Source of the DNA: Odobenus rosmarus divergens
Lineage: Eukaryota; Chordata; Mammalia; Carnivora; Odobenidae
Assembly (NCBI RefSeq): GCF_000321225.1
Contig: NW_004450398.1
Coordinates: 2,756,255 to 2,820,254, forward strand
DNA length: 64,000 nucleotides
Reading direction: 5' to 3'
Below are positions 1-11,932 of the stretch, piece by piece. The stretch's first letter is position 1, and each line of letters begins with the position of its first letter. A program made the position numbers and the translations under genes. The notes below the pieces were generated by a model that saw only the letters and a list, made by a program, of their open reading frames with translations, was not told the origin of the DNA and made no database searches.

Positions 1-824
1 TTTGTCCTCTTCAATTTCTTTCATGAGTGTTCTGTAGTTCCTAGAGTATAGATCCTTTACCTCTTTGGTTAGGTTTATGCCAAGATATCTTATGGTTTTT
101 GGTGCTATTGTAAATGGAATTGATTCTCTAATTTCTCTTTCTGCAGTTGCTTTGTTAGTGTATAAGAAAGCAACTGATTTCTGTGCATTGATTTTGTATC
201 CTGCCACATTACTGAATTGCTGTATGAGTTTTAGTAATTTGGGGGTAGAGTCTTTTGGGTTTTCCACATAAAGTATCATGTCATCTGTGAAAAGAGAGAG
301 TTTGACTTCTTCTTTGCCAGTTTAAATACCTTTTATTTCTTTTTGTTTTCTGATTGTTGTTACTAGGACTTCTAGTACTATGTTGAACAATAGTGGCGAG
401 AGTGGGCATCCTTGTGGTGTTCCTGATATTAAGGGAAAGGCTCTCAGCTTTTCCCCACTGAAGACAATATTCGCTGTGGGTTTTTCATAGATGGATTTTA
501 TGAAATGGAGGAATGTTCCCTCTATCCTTATACTCTGGAGCTTTAATCAGGAAAAGATGCTATATTTTGTCAAAAGCTTTTTCTGTATCAATTGAGAGGA
601 CCATATGGTTCTTCTCTCTCCTCTTATTAATGTGTTCTATCACATTGATTGATTTGCGAATATTGAACCACCCTTGCTTCCCGGGGATAAATCCCACTTG
701 GTCGTGGTGGATGATCCTTTTAATGAATTGTTGGATCCTATTAGCTAGGATTTTGTTGGGAATTTTGGAATCCATATTCATCAGGGATATCAGTCTGAAA
801 TTCTCCTTTTTGTTGGGGTCTTTT
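1..824 (-). mobile_element. L1 retrotransposon, ORF2 reverse-transcriptase fragment, cut by window edge
   Basis: Read on the minus strand this is LINE-1 ORF2. Residues encoded at 781-560 are the RT domain segment with the motifs [19 protein letters not shown] and INVIEHINK, ending in [11 protein letters not shown]. The catalytic (F/Y)ADD box reads FTDD because the Ala codon is ACA (complement of 286-288). A stop codon lies just before it (complement of 322-324), so the copy is dead. The right border near 824 is where L1 homology stops, a 5' truncation. The 3' end is beyond the left edge. Confidence 0.93.
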
Positions 825-979
825 TAACACCGAATGTGCCATGCCCCAGAAAACCCCTCTGTGCTGGGAAAACTGGGATAGTTGTTCACACTACGTATGG
901 AAGTTGGTCAAGAAATGTGTTAATCATAGGCCCTCGTCATGCTCTTAGTAGTCCTGCCGTGAAAGTTCTCAGTTATACT

Positions 980-1350
980 ATGTGGTTGCGGTGCACTGAA
1001 TCTTGGCATCCTTTCCGAGTTCAGAGGTCGAAACTCTAATCCCCAGTGTGTGATGTTATTTGGAGGTGGGGTCTTTGGGAGGTACTTAGGGTCAGACCTC
1101 ATCTGATGGGATTAGTTCCCTTAAAAGAAGAGGAAGAGAGACGAGAGCATGCGCTCTCTCACTGCCATATCGAGGACATGGTGAGAAGATAGTTGTCTGT
1201 AAACCAGGAAGCAGGCTCTCACCGGATGCCAAATCTGCCAGGGCTCCATCTTGGATTTTCAGCCTCCACAGCTGTGAGAAACAAATTCTCATCATTTAAG
1301 CCGCTCAGCCTATGGTAGTTTGTTAACATCAGCACAAACAGCCTAAGACA
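980..1350 (+). mobile_element. MLT1/MST-type MaLR solo LTR
   Basis: Recognised from the ordered landmarks of this ERVL-MaLR LTR family: CTAATCCCCAGTGTGTGATG, TTTGGAGGTGGGGTCTTTGG, GATGGGATTAGTTCCCTT, CCAGGAAGCAGGCTCTCACC and CCTCCACAGCTGTGAGAAAC, ending near CAGCCTAAGACA. It has no internal retroviral coding sequence. The subfamily (MLT1A-like) is a guess; the borders are approximate. Confidence 0.8.
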
Positions 1351-1662
1351 GTGGTGTTACCTCCATTTGATATGGGAATGAGCTGAATCTCAGAGGCCTT
1401 GCTTATGGGGACGGTGCTCATAATCGTGGGTTTAAAACTCAACCCCAGCTTGTCTACCCTACACCTGTTCTTCTGTCTACCTGATGATGTTCTCAGAGTT
1501 CAGAGTCCTGGGTTATGAATTCATATCTTCAAGAAGGTTATACTCTAGCAGAGGTGGTAAAGTCAGGCAGGTTATGATGAACGCCAGGCTGGGAATCTCC
1601 CTCCACATCATATTCATCAAAGACTTGTCTTCTATTTTTTCTAGCAGGTGGTAGTATAGGGT

Positions 1663-2120
1663 TGTATTAGCCAGGGTCCTCTGGAGACACAGAACCAAGA
1701 AGCTATAAAGTAAGAGGTTTATTATGAGGGATTCGCTCACGTGATTATGGAGCTGAGAGGTCCCACTATCTGCTCTCTGCAAGCTGGAGGACCAGGCAAG
1801 CCAGTGGCGTGGTTCGTGGTTTCAGTGCAAGTCCAAAGGCCTGAGAAGCAGGTGCATAGATCCATGAAGACAGGTGAAAAATGCATGTCTGAGCTTGAGC
1901 ATAGAGAGCAGCTTCCCCTTCCTCTGCCTTTTTGTTCAATTCAGACTCTCCACAGATTGGATGATGCCCACCCACATTGGTGGGGGCAGTCTTCTTTACT
2001 TACCCTACTAACTCAAATGCTAACCTCTTCCAGAGATATCCTTACTGACCCATTCAGAAATAGTATTTTACCTGCTATCTGGGCATCCCTTAGCCCAGTC
2101 ACATAAAATGAACCATCACA
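1663..2120 (+). repeat. Old LTR-like interspersed repeat, family unresolved
   Basis: Begins TGTATTAGCCAGGGTCCTCT and ends AACCATCACA, so it has TG...CA borders; the flanks agggt / aaggt could be a 5-bp target duplication. Internal landmarks (AGGTTTATTATGAGGGATTC, CCAAAGGCCTGAGAAGCAGG, GATGCCCACCCACATTGG) match a common mammalian dispersed repeat that I recall but cannot assign to a family by eye. Confidence 0.6.
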
Positions 2121-4079
2121 AAGGTCTTCAGAAATAGGTGTCTTTAAAAAATTCACTCCAAGTAACATAGATGGTCCTGTCAGAGGGGAGCACAGCACAT
2201 GGACAATTGGGGTTGAGAGCTGAGAGAGGATGTGTCTGATTTGGAGGTGTCAGGGAAGCCTTTGTCAGGGAGGCATTTTTTGAGATGGTCTTGAAGGGTG
2301 GCCACTAAACATGGTGGACGGGATGAGAAGGAGTTATGGCTACTGAATATTGTGTGGACAAAGGCATGTGGCCTGGCTTATTGTCACCACTCGGTCCTGG
2401 ATTTGCTGTTCGGTTTGGAAAACAGTGGTGTTTCCTGAGGTGAAGATTAATGCACTGCTTTGCAAATCAAGTCAATAACTGTTGACCACGCTGTGCCCGA
2501 CAGCATGGCTCTAGATAAACACGAATGACTGAAGCCAAGACCTGATCTCTGCTTCTGTTGAGACTAAATGTGTGACTGTGAAATTTTTAGGGAACAGTCG
2601 GGGATGATGTATCGCTAAGGGCTATAACATGAGGCGTGGATTAAAATGAACTAAGAAAAGGAAAGATTATCAGGAAAGGTCATATGGGAGAAATGGAGCT
2701 TGATACTCAGCTTTACCCTCCCCCAAACGGTATTGGGCTTAGATGGAAGATAATGGGGAGGGAAGACATTTTGAGCGAGAGGAACAGAATATACTAAGAG
2801 ATGGAGGTAGGACTAGATGCACTGTATACTGGGAGGGGACTCAGGAGAGAGGATCAAATACTGCAGAGCTAGGAAGGAAACAAAGAAATATACCGTACCA
2901 TGCCTGCTTTTTTCAGAGAAGGTTAACTGAGACGCAGAGACGCCAACTGGGAACTGGTGCAGCTTAATTTAAAGGCTCTGGACTGTATTTTGGTTCAGAT
3001 ACTCGCTCTAGCACTCAAACCAGACAGGATCAATTTTGTTTTCAAGTGACAGAAAGCCCAAAACATAAAAGTGGCTTCAGTAGGGTAGGCATTGAATTGT
3101 CTGTCTTGTAAATGAAGTCCAAAGGTAGACAAGGGCTTGTGTGCTGTTGCATGGTGTCAGGGACCTGGGCTTCTCTGCCTTGTGGCTTTGCCACCCCTCG
3201 CCAGTGGCTTCCACCTCACAGTCCAATGTTGCTTCTAGTGCTCCTGCCATCATGTCTGCATTGCAGCCAGCAGGAAGGAGGAAGGAGCAAAGAAGGGTCC
3301 ATCCCTTCCATATATGATACCTCTTATATGTTATGAATATCACACCTTCTCCCTTGCTTTTGGCCAGAACATAGCCACATGGTCATGCTTAGCTATACGG
3401 AGGGCTGAGAAATGTAAACTTAATTACAGAAGGCTATGTGCACAGCTAAAAATGGGGGTTTCCGATCACTAAAGCGGAAGAGGAAAGAGGACAACGAAAA
3501 ACAACCAGAAGTATCTGACACCCTGTGTAGCCTTTGGCACCACCATAAAATCCTCCGCGCCTCTGTTCTTTCTCTGTAAAATGGGATACTCCACAGTTAG
3601 TTTTTGGGGTAAAAATTCAGGTGGCGTATGGGAAGTATTTTGTCCAACATTTAACACCTTTTGGTGCTAAATATGCTTTTGTCCATATCTTTTTAGAAGC
3701 GGTCATCATTACTCACATATCCGGGGAGGTAGAACAAGATCCTCAGTCTGCCAAGTTGAAGATCAGGGTCTTTGTGTGCTGCAGTGTCGAGGAACAGCTC
3801 CTTAATTGTTTTCTGGCTTGTTGGTTTCATTGATTGATATGAGCAGTAGAATGTTTTTCCAATAATAATTTATAAGGGAGTGCAGCGTATTAGTGATTCA
3901 AGTGGAGGTGGGATTATAGAGGCTTCCCCCTCACCCCCAACCTTTCTCCTCTGCCTTTGAGTTCCTTCATCAGATCCCCAGGGACCCACGGAGCACAAGT
4001 GGACACCCACTGGAAAGGCAGATAAAGCAGGGCTCATTGTCAGAGAGTGAGAAAATATGACAGAACTGAGGCCTTCGTT

Positions 4080-4205
4080 CCCTCAGTAAGTAGGTGATGA
4101 GCATCTGCTTTATGCCAGGAATGGTTCCTGGTTCTGGAATGGGGTGCAGCTGAGAACAAGAGAAAAATGCCCTGTCCTTATGGGGCCTGTATTCCTGGGT
4201 TGGGG
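4080..4205 (-). repeat. L2 LINE 3' fragment
   Basis: The segment with TTTATGCCAGGAATGGTTCC followed by GCTGAGAACAAGAGAAAAAT and CCTTATGGGGCCTGTATTCC matches the reverse complement of the L2 3' end (size, order and spacing of these blocks). Strongly diverged. Confidence 0.55.
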
Positions 4206-5104
4206 GGGTATCCAGAAATTCTTGGATACAATCGCACTTTGAATTGATTTGCATCATCTCATTCTGCATACTGTGTGTTTACGGGGGAGGTGCAGGACAT
4301 GTGCGTTCGGGGAAGGGCCCGTGCACGGGCTGGGAGCTGGTGAAGGCACTGTGCATGTGGCCTAAAGAGGGGAGAGGGTTGATGCCCATCAGGGAATGGT
4401 TCATGGAAGATGGGGGGTTGCTCAGACACGCATCAGAGTTGGGGGTATTCCAAACCACCACAAGAATGCTGCAGAGAGAAAAAAGAAAAAAAAAAAAAAA
4501 CTGTTTTCAAAGAATGGGAGTGTCCTGAGGAGTGAAAAGAGGCTCCAGAGAACAGTGACTGTTTTCAGAAACAGGTAAATTACATGACAGAAAAAGAAGG
4601 GTGACACCCAAAAGCAGTTCGAGGAGGCATTTCAGGCAGACTGTGATTTGGGGGAAAAAAATACAAAACCCGAGGGGGAATGTAGGAAATGGTGAAGTGG
4701 ATGGGAAATTAACCAAAAATTGAGAAACACTAAATGGGTCATAGTGGCATTTGTGAGACAGTAAGAGAATTAGTCTGAAGGGAAATGGTGAATAATAAAT
4801 ATGTCTCGAGAACATTTCAAATAATCAGATTTTGGAAGTTAAAGGAGACTTATGACCATAAAGTCAAAAGAGAGAAAATAGAAATTAGAGGGAATGAGAC
4901 ATTTTAAGTGAGAGTTCAAGGAACTTTGGCAGTCTGGATATGGTTGGCTTTTGATGGGAGGACAGAAGGACCCCTGGTCACAGCCATGAGAAGTATGGTC
5001 TTAAAAAGACCAGGTTGCGTCTGGGGTGGGGTGTTAGAAAATATGTCAGGGTGGGAAAATAGTAAAAAAAAAAAAAATGCATAGGAAATGTCTGTAAATC
5101 TTAG

Positions 5105-5350
5105 CTATTTATTAGGTGACAGCCATAAACCAGGCATAGCCCTGGGCATTTTAAGTGCACCGTCCCTAATGCTACCCCTAAACCCAGGAGTTGGGTAATG
5201 GTGAGCTGCAACCACATGAGACTGTCTTGGCTAATTCATATGGTTGAACCTCATCCAATTTTTACAAGGAAAGAAATGAAGCCTCAGAGAATTTTAAAGA
5301 CACTGCCCAACATGATACAGCTGGGAGCGCAGAGCCAGGCTTTTGATCCT
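5105..5350 (-). repeat. MIR SINE fragment
   Basis: Shows the MIR order in reverse: CCAGGCATAGCCCTGGGCAT, then GGAAAGAAATGAAGCCTCAG, CTGCCCAACATGATACAGCT and GAGCGCAGAGCCAGGCTTTT. Old and diverged. Confidence 0.6.
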
Positions 5351-5375
5351 TCTTCTGTTTTCCAACAACGTGGAA

Positions 5376-5500
5376 ATAGCAATTCACTGTTGTATTCATC
5401 AGCACCAGCTACATGCCAGGCACTCTGTTTGGCACTAGAAATATGATACTAAAGGCGGAAGAGGTCCCTGCCTTCATGATGCATACTGTCTACTGGTTAA
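5376..5500 (-). repeat. L2 LINE 3' fragment
   Basis: ACATGCCAGGCACTCTGTTT ... GAGGTCCCTGCCTTCATGAT ... follows the L2 3'-end order in reverse. It directly follows a MIR fragment. Confidence 0.55.
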
Positions 5501-5543
5501 AAAAAAAAAAAAAAAAGCCCAAAACCAACGACAATCTAGAAGA

Positions 5544-5810
5544 ACTGTCCAATAGCAATAGAAGATAAGCCTCGTGTAATCTTAAACTTTCTGGCAGCAC
5601 ATTGAACGAGTAAAAAGAAGCAGATGATATTAATCTTAATAATATGTCTTATTTCACCCAAGATGTCTAAAATAGTTCAACATGAAATCAATATAAAATG
5701 ATTCAGGAGATCTTCGTACATGATTTTTTTCTACGGAAGATCCAGATCCAGTGTGTATTATGCCCTTATGGCACCTCTCCATTCACAGACTCAGGCCTTA
5801 GTGTTGTGTA
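5544..5810 (+). repeat. hAT-Charlie-type non-autonomous DNA transposon relic
   Basis: The run AACTGTCCAATAGCAATAGA, GAGTAAAAAGAAGCAGATGA, ATATGTCTTATTTCACCCAA and TCCAGTGTGTATTATGCCCT corresponds in order to a MER1/MER5-like hAT element that starts CAGTGCTGTCCAATAGAAAT. The right end is unclear. Confidence 0.55.
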
Positions 5811-6547
5811 TGTCATGGACGATAAAAAAAAAAAAAAAAAAAGAAAACCCAACTACTTGGCTTTGCCATCAACGGTTGATAATAATACAGAAGTGGACCC
5901 TCTGCAAACCCCTGGAGCCCCCACCTGGCCACATTTTGCCAGCATGCTTTCCTGTATTTATTGCTCCTGATGGAAATACTGAAGATGTAATTTGAAGCTT
6001 AGCAGCCGCTAGAATTTCTAATATTTCATCTGGTCACTAAAAGTTTATAATCCATTTTTGAGAGATAAACAAAACAGTGATAAGATTTTACTGTTTAATA
6101 CAAGTACCCAGCAGGTGTTAATGGGGACCAAGCAACGGGGGGTGTAATGGGATTTCCCTAGGTAAAGAATTTTGCTCGGGAGCTAGTTTAAATGGGAAGA
6201 AAGTCTGAGAAAATATGAATCGTCTTTCCTAGAAATTGGATGGGGGAATTGAAGATAATAGGTGCTTGCATTCTGCCAACTTCATAATGAAATTACTGTT
6301 CAGCAAAAAATTCTGTAAGAGGGTCTCCCCCCCATACATACCCAAGGGACTGAAGACTGTTAATAAAAAACAAAAGGAAAAACAGTAAAACAATATTAAT
6401 GTTGAGTATACAGATTCATCGGTCCAGAATATTGAATCTTAAAGGAACACAGAAAACTAGGGAGCATAACATCCATATAGTTGTTTCCGTATAGTCCAAA
6501 GAGGCGTGATCACATCTAAATCATCACCCTGCTCATTCCATCTGATT

Positions 6548-6922
6548 TCACCACAAGTTGGGAGAAAAGGGAATGAGTAGAGGAAGTAGAAATGGGGCAT
6601 TAAAGAAAAGGGAGGTTTGAGTAAATTCACCTGGCAAATCAAAAGAAAATCTGGATGCCCAGTAGTACATGCTAGCTCCTTGATTCAAATGACGACTGTG
6701 ATGTTTGGGTCGCACCACACGTAACCCTGTGAATGGCTCTCGCCAGGGCCACATGTCTAGGTCAAAACCAAAGCATTTGCTCTCTGGTCTGCCTTTTCCA
6801 AAAAGATAACAAACTGGATATTTCCGAACCTCTTGATAATTGACTGGAATTTTCAGTTCATCCACCTTTGGGTAATTGGGTAGATCCATCCTGAGCTCTG
6901 TCCATCCCAAAGTGTTGGACAA
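6548..6922 (-). other. Unidentified 124-codon minus-strand ORF
   Basis: An open frame from ATG at 6922 to a stop at 6548. The first ~90 residues are rich in Pro, Tyr and Trp (for example DLPNYPKVDELKIPVNYQ and CFGFDLDMWPWREPF), which looks more protein-like than the random ORFs around it. I do not recognise the family. No splice sites, promoter or poly-A tail are seen, and it sits inside a GRIN2A intron on the opposite strand. It may be a degraded processed pseudogene, a piece of a mobile element, or chance. Confidence 0.2.
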
Positions 6923-7427
6923 ATCAAAACCTGGCCTGATAGCTAATTTGATTCAACAACATCAACCATAATAATAAATTAAAAACCTCTGAGTTTGGGG
7001 CAGCAAATACGGAGACTTGATAACTGATTTCCTACCAGCTCTGGTAAAGGCCACTCACTGGTGATCTTTGTCTGCAGTGTTTATCGGAGATTCTGTGAAT
7101 AGTCTTCCATCCTGTTCTATGGTTCTATACCATTGGCTTGGTGGTTTCCTCCCTGCAGTGCATCGCCACCCCTCGCTCCTGGCCATACACCCCTCCAGAC
7201 CTTGTTCTTCCTTCCACTTTGTTTCCTGATGCCTGCTCTACCTCTGCAATAGAATTGGCCACTCCATTCCTCATGCTCTTCGCCAGCCTACTTAATACAT
7301 ATCTCTAATTTTACACTTGCTGTTCTTCTGCAGTTATGTATTGCAGAAATATGTTTGTTTACTTTATCATTTTTCCTACCACAGTTCTTAGCACAGGTCA
7401 TGACACATAGTAGGTATGCAGATATGT

Positions 7428-7522
7428 CTATTGGATGGATAGATGGATGAATGTATTGACGGATGAATGGATGGATGGATGGACAGAATGACGGACAGAT
7501 GTATGTAGACATGGATGGATGG
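7428..7522 (+). repeat. Degenerate (TGGA)n microsatellite
   Basis: Repeated TGGA/TGAA/CGGA tetranucleotides with interruptions over about 95 bp; the best run is the block of four TGGA units near 7467. A simple repeat, possibly length-variable. Confidence 0.9.
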
Positions 7523-7769
7523 CACTTCTGGTGATGATCTTTTAACATATTCAACCACCAAACATGAACTCCAGCCCTACAGTGTGCCAGACAATATATT
7601 AGGGCTAAAAATAACCATGGGGAACAAAACCAAAAGTCAAATGGAAAAATATAAACAACTTAATTTAGACCCCCCTAATTATAATGGAAGATTTTTAGCC
7701 ATAAACAAAAATGAAGTTGTCCTCCAATGCAGAGAAAGAAGCATTTTTATTTCTGCTTCTCTTGCCAGC

Positions 7770-8455
7770 AAATCTATGCATCACTCCTTTATTTAAAACC
7801 TTTCGTGGATCTCCGCTGCCTTCTGAACAAAATCCAAACACTTTAGGGTAGCATTCAAGGTCCTTTAGGATCTGGCTTCATGGATCCTCTCCAGAGAAAT
7901 CCCACTGCCCCTTAGCTTATTAAGCTGTTCCCTCTTTCCCCCAGCATGTGTTACGCTGCCGACCTTTGCTGACTCTTCTTTTCTCAAGGTGATGCGTTTG
8001 CTCAGAATTCTTTTCTCCCTCTCCTTTTTTTTTTTTTTTTTTTAAGTAGACTTCATGCTCAGCGCTGAGCCCAATGCAGGGCTTGAACTCATGACCCTGA
8101 GACCAAGACCTGAGCTGAGATCAAGAGTCGGATGCTTAACCGAGGGAGCCACCCAGGCTCCCCTCTCCCACCTCTTCTTAACTCTTCCACTCTTCAAGAT
8201 TCCCCAGGAAGCCCTGCCCCAATCCCTTAGGTTGAGTGAGGGGCCCTCCTCTGCCCTCTCACTTCTCCCACTTACTGAGCATCCCTGCCTGAGTGGCGTT
8301 CTCTGTGCTGGCATGTTTGTGTGCCTATGTTGCTGGGTGGTGAACATGTGGGTAGGAGGGCTGACAGACACTGTGGTTTTTATTTCCGTATCTATAGGAC
8401 TCCCCACAGGGCCTGACGCATAATAGACATGCAGCAAATTGTTGTTGAATCAACA
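7770..8455 (+). repeat. L2 LINE 3' fragment, split by a SINE
   Basis: Left part: AACCTTTCGTGGATCTCCGC, TCAAGGTCCTTTAGGATCTG and CTTAGCTTATTAAGCTGTTC. Right part: GATTCCCCAGGAAGCCCTGC, and near the end GGGCCTGACGCATAATAGAC before TTGTTGTTGAATC. These fit the L2 3' region on the + strand, interrupted by the SINE at 8025-8162. Confidence 0.65.
8025..8162 (-). mobile_element. CAN SINE (tRNA-Lys-derived), minus orientation
   Basis: A T20-like tract (reverse poly-A tail), then AGACTTCATGCTCAGCGCTG, CATGACCCTGAGACCAAGAC, CAAGAGTCGGATGCTTAACC and GAGCCACCCAGGCTCCCC, the complement of the carnivore SINE head. The middle of the element is deleted relative to full-length copies. Inserted in an L2. Confidence 0.9.
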
Positions 8456-9399
8456 AAATATCCTACTAGGAAATGATCACAGATGCCTCACGTGCACCAA
8501 ATAGAAGAGTGATTACTCTTTGCTCCTTCTGGAATTGCAGTGGTTTATTTTTTCTGTTTTTTAGCAGACACTATTTGCAGAAAATTTGGAGAATGCAAAG
8601 ATACACAAAAGAAAATAAAAGGTACCTGTAATCCTTCTATGCATAGACAAACCCTATTTTTACCCTCTTCTGCTTGTTTAACATTAAAGAGTGAGCATTT
8701 TCTCCTCTCCATTAACTTGTCATCAAAAACATGATTTTTAAAAACCCAAATAGTTCATTGAGTGGATACACAATATTTGTTCTTTGCCTTTCCCCAATTT
8801 CTTTACCATGTCCTGGGAGACCTGATTCTCCTTCCACATGAACGGCCTGCACTGTGGTGGCCCAGGGGCAGATATGTGACCGGTTAGGACAGTCTCTTGT
8901 TTTTGAATTTTTTATACTCTATTTCTCCCCCTTAATATTTTACTTCTTCAGCGGCTTCTGGTGTTAAAGGAGTATAAAGTAAGAAAATGCCATGGTCTTG
9001 AGATACCCTGTCTCTCTGGGGATCTCTGAATATTCAACCTACCGTATTACATTAATTGAGTATCTGTTAAGTGGTATGTTCCCTTGGAAGTCTCCAACAA
9101 TATCACCTTTTCCTCAAGCTACAAGGGGTTGTGGACTCCTGGGGATCTTCCCATCCAAATCCTGGGAGGGGAGCTCTGCCTTGCCTCCCTCCCTGTCCAC
9201 ATCCAGCCTGCCGACAGGCAAGGTGGTTTAGAATAGTGGTGGAGGTAAGATGATCCTAAGGCAGACAGACGTCCTGTGCAATGAAAGTGCTAGGACAATG
9301 GTTGAACACACGGATGTTATATAAAGCAGATGCTGAGGCGTTGTCCTTGTTGCTTCTCTCTCCCCAACCTTCACATCAACTGAATACCTGCTAAATATT

Positions 9400-11345
9400 C
9401 TCCACTTGGTCCTATTTGTGGTGACTCATACTCCTCCTTCTCCTCTGTTGGGACCACAACAGAGCCAAAGCCAAGATCATCTCTGACATGGAGAATAAGC
9501 ACACTGTAACCTACCCCCCTGTATCCACTCTGGTCCCCTCCAGCCCATTCTCTACATAGCCTTCAAGTCATATTCTACAAGAAAAATCTGACTGTATCAT
9601 CTCCATGATTAAAACCTTCAGTGTGTGTTAGCCGTTTGTGTGTCTTTGGAGAAGTGTCTGTTCATGTCTTCTGCCCATTTTTTTGTGACTGGATCGTTTG
9701 TTTTTTGGGGTGTTGAATTTGAGAAGTTCTTTATAGATCTTGGATACCAGCCCTTTATCTGAAATGTCATTTGCAAATATCTTCTCCCATTCCATGGGTT
9801 GCCTCTTAGTTTTGTTGACTGCTTCCTTTGCTGTGAAGAAGCTTTTTATCTTGATGAAGTCCCAAAAGTTCATTTTTGCTTTTGTTACCCTTGCCTTTGG
9901 AGACGTGTCTTGAAAGAAGTTGCTGTGGCTGATGTCGAAAAGGTTACTGCCTATGTTCTCCTCTAGGATTTTGATGGATTCCTGTCTCACATTGAGGTCT
10001 TTCATCCATTTTGAGTTTATCTTTGTGTATGGTGTAAGAGAATGTTCACTATCACTAGCCATCAGAAAAATACAACTCAAAACCACAATGAGATACCACC
10101 TTACACCAGTTAGAATGGCAAAAATTAACAAAACAGGAAACAACAAATGTTGGTGAGGATGTGGAGAAAGTTCCTCTTACACTGTTGGTGGGAATGCAAG
10201 CTGGCACATCTACTCTGGAAAACAGTATGGAGGTTCCTCCAGACGTTAAAAATAGAGCTACCCTGTGACTCGGCAATTGCACTACTAGGTATTTATCCCA
10301 AAGACACAGATGCAGTGAAAAGAAGGGGCACATACACCCCAATGTTCATACCAGCAATATCTACAACAGCCAAACTGTGGAAGGAGCCGAGATGCCCTTC
10401 AACAGATAAATGGATAAAGAAAACATGGTTCATATATATAATGGAATATTACTCAGCCATCAGAAAGGATGAATACCCACCATTTGCATTGACCTGGATG
10501 GAACTGGAAGGGATTATGCTAAGTGAAATAAGTCAAGCAGAGAAAGACAATGATTGTATGGTTTCACTCATATGTGGAACATAAGGAATAGCGTGGAGGA
10601 CCATAGAGGAAGGAGGGAAAACTGAAGGGAAAGAATTCAGAGAGGGAGATGAGCCATGAGAGACTATGGACTCTGGGAAACAATCTGAGGATTTCAGAGG
10701 GGAGGGCGTGGTGGAATGGGGGTAGCTGGGTAATGGGTATTAAGGAGCGCATGTGTTGTAATGAGCACTGGGTGTTATATGCAACTAATGAATCATTGAA
10801 CACTACATCAAAAATTAATGATATACTATACAGTGGCTAACTGAACAACAACAACAAACCCTCAGTGTGTTCCTACTGTTTTAAAAGAAAGACAGAACTC
10901 TTTAACATGGCCTGGGAAGCTTTGCACTATCTCCCCTATTTACCTTCTTAAACACACCACATCCCACATTCTTCTGTCTCTCTCTGCTTTGGTCTCACTG
11001 GTTTATAGTTTGTGTGTACTGCCACAGAGCCTTTGCACATGCTGCCCTTTTTGCCTAGAATTTGCTTATGTCTTTTTTTTTTTTAACCTAGTTAATGCTG
11101 ACTCATCCTTCCAGTGAAGCCTGGAAGTCTTCCTTATAGAAGTCTTGCCTGACCCCTGTTTCACTTCTACATAGCACACCCACCTCGCTATTATAACCTT
11201 GTCATAGATCTGTAATTAATGCCTGTCCTCTCCTTTAGATTATAAGCTTTATGAGGAGAGGGATCATATTTGTTTCCTTATTTATCCTCAGCCAAGTAGC
11301 TGAGTCCTGGCATGTAACAAGCATTTAATAAGTATTAGTGGAATG
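9400..11345 (+). repeat. L2 LINE 3' fragment, split by an L1
   Basis: Left part (9400-9626) includes GTATCATCTCCATGATTAAA. The right part (10871-11345) continues with TTAACATGGCCTGGGAAGCT, CCACAGAGCCTTTGCACATG, TTCCAGTGAAGCCTGGAAGT, GATTATAAGCTTTATGAGGA and CATTTAATAAGTATTAGTGG. The parts read as one L2 once the L1 at 9627-10855 is removed. Confidence 0.7.
9627..10855. mobile_element. 5'-inverted (twin-primed) L1 insertion
   Basis: 9627-~10044 is L1 ORF2 on the minus strand (encoded [20 protein letters not shown] and [20 protein letters not shown]). From ~10045 the L1 runs on the + strand: the ORF2 C-terminal domain (PKDTDAVKRR; IYIMEYYSAIRKDEYPPF) and then the 3' UTR to an A-rich end. The inner ends of both parts map next to each other in ORF2. 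Direct repeats AAACCTTCAGTGTGT (9612-9626) and AAACCCTCAGTGTGT (10856-10870) flank the whole unit. Neither frame is a functional gene. Confidence 0.93.
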
Positions 11346-11731
11346 AGTAATGAATAGATGCGGTACCATTTCTTTGAAGTTGCATCCCATATGGTTAATG
11401 AGGCAGCAGCTTCCTTTAGGGAAGCTTGTTAAAACATAATAGAATATGCTTTAAGATCCTCCTGTAATGTCATATGAATAGAGGTCTGTGGGTGTGGCAG
11501 GACAGAAAGGTTCCATCCCATGTGCTAATGACAATCAATTACTAACATCTATATAGGATGGGGGATTCTGAGAGTGAGTACAGGCTGATGGGAACGAGTG
11601 CCTGGCCAACTAGCAGCACCTGCATGGGTACTAATATTCCCACAGATAGAGGTCACTTGTCATGGATAATGATGGCCATGTAAGTCTCCACGTTCTGAGT
11701 GTTACACGGGTGGTGCCTTCCACTCATCTGA

Positions 11732-11932
<201 letters not shown>

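Noticed and set aside
513..827. 104-codon + strand ORF with hydrophobic product
   Set aside because: It is the antisense of the L1 reverse-transcriptase segment.
1663..2120. L1 3' UTR
   Set aside because: Considered because the end resembles sequences seen near L1s, but there is no poly-A tail and the TG...CA borders fit an LTR better; left unassigned.
7428..7522. CRISPR-like array
   Set aside because: Tetranucleotide microsatellite without spacers; the genome is mammalian.
9628..10584. Two ORFs (172 and 145 codons) as protein genes
   Set aside because: Both are pieces of L1 ORF2 in an inverted, truncated insertion.
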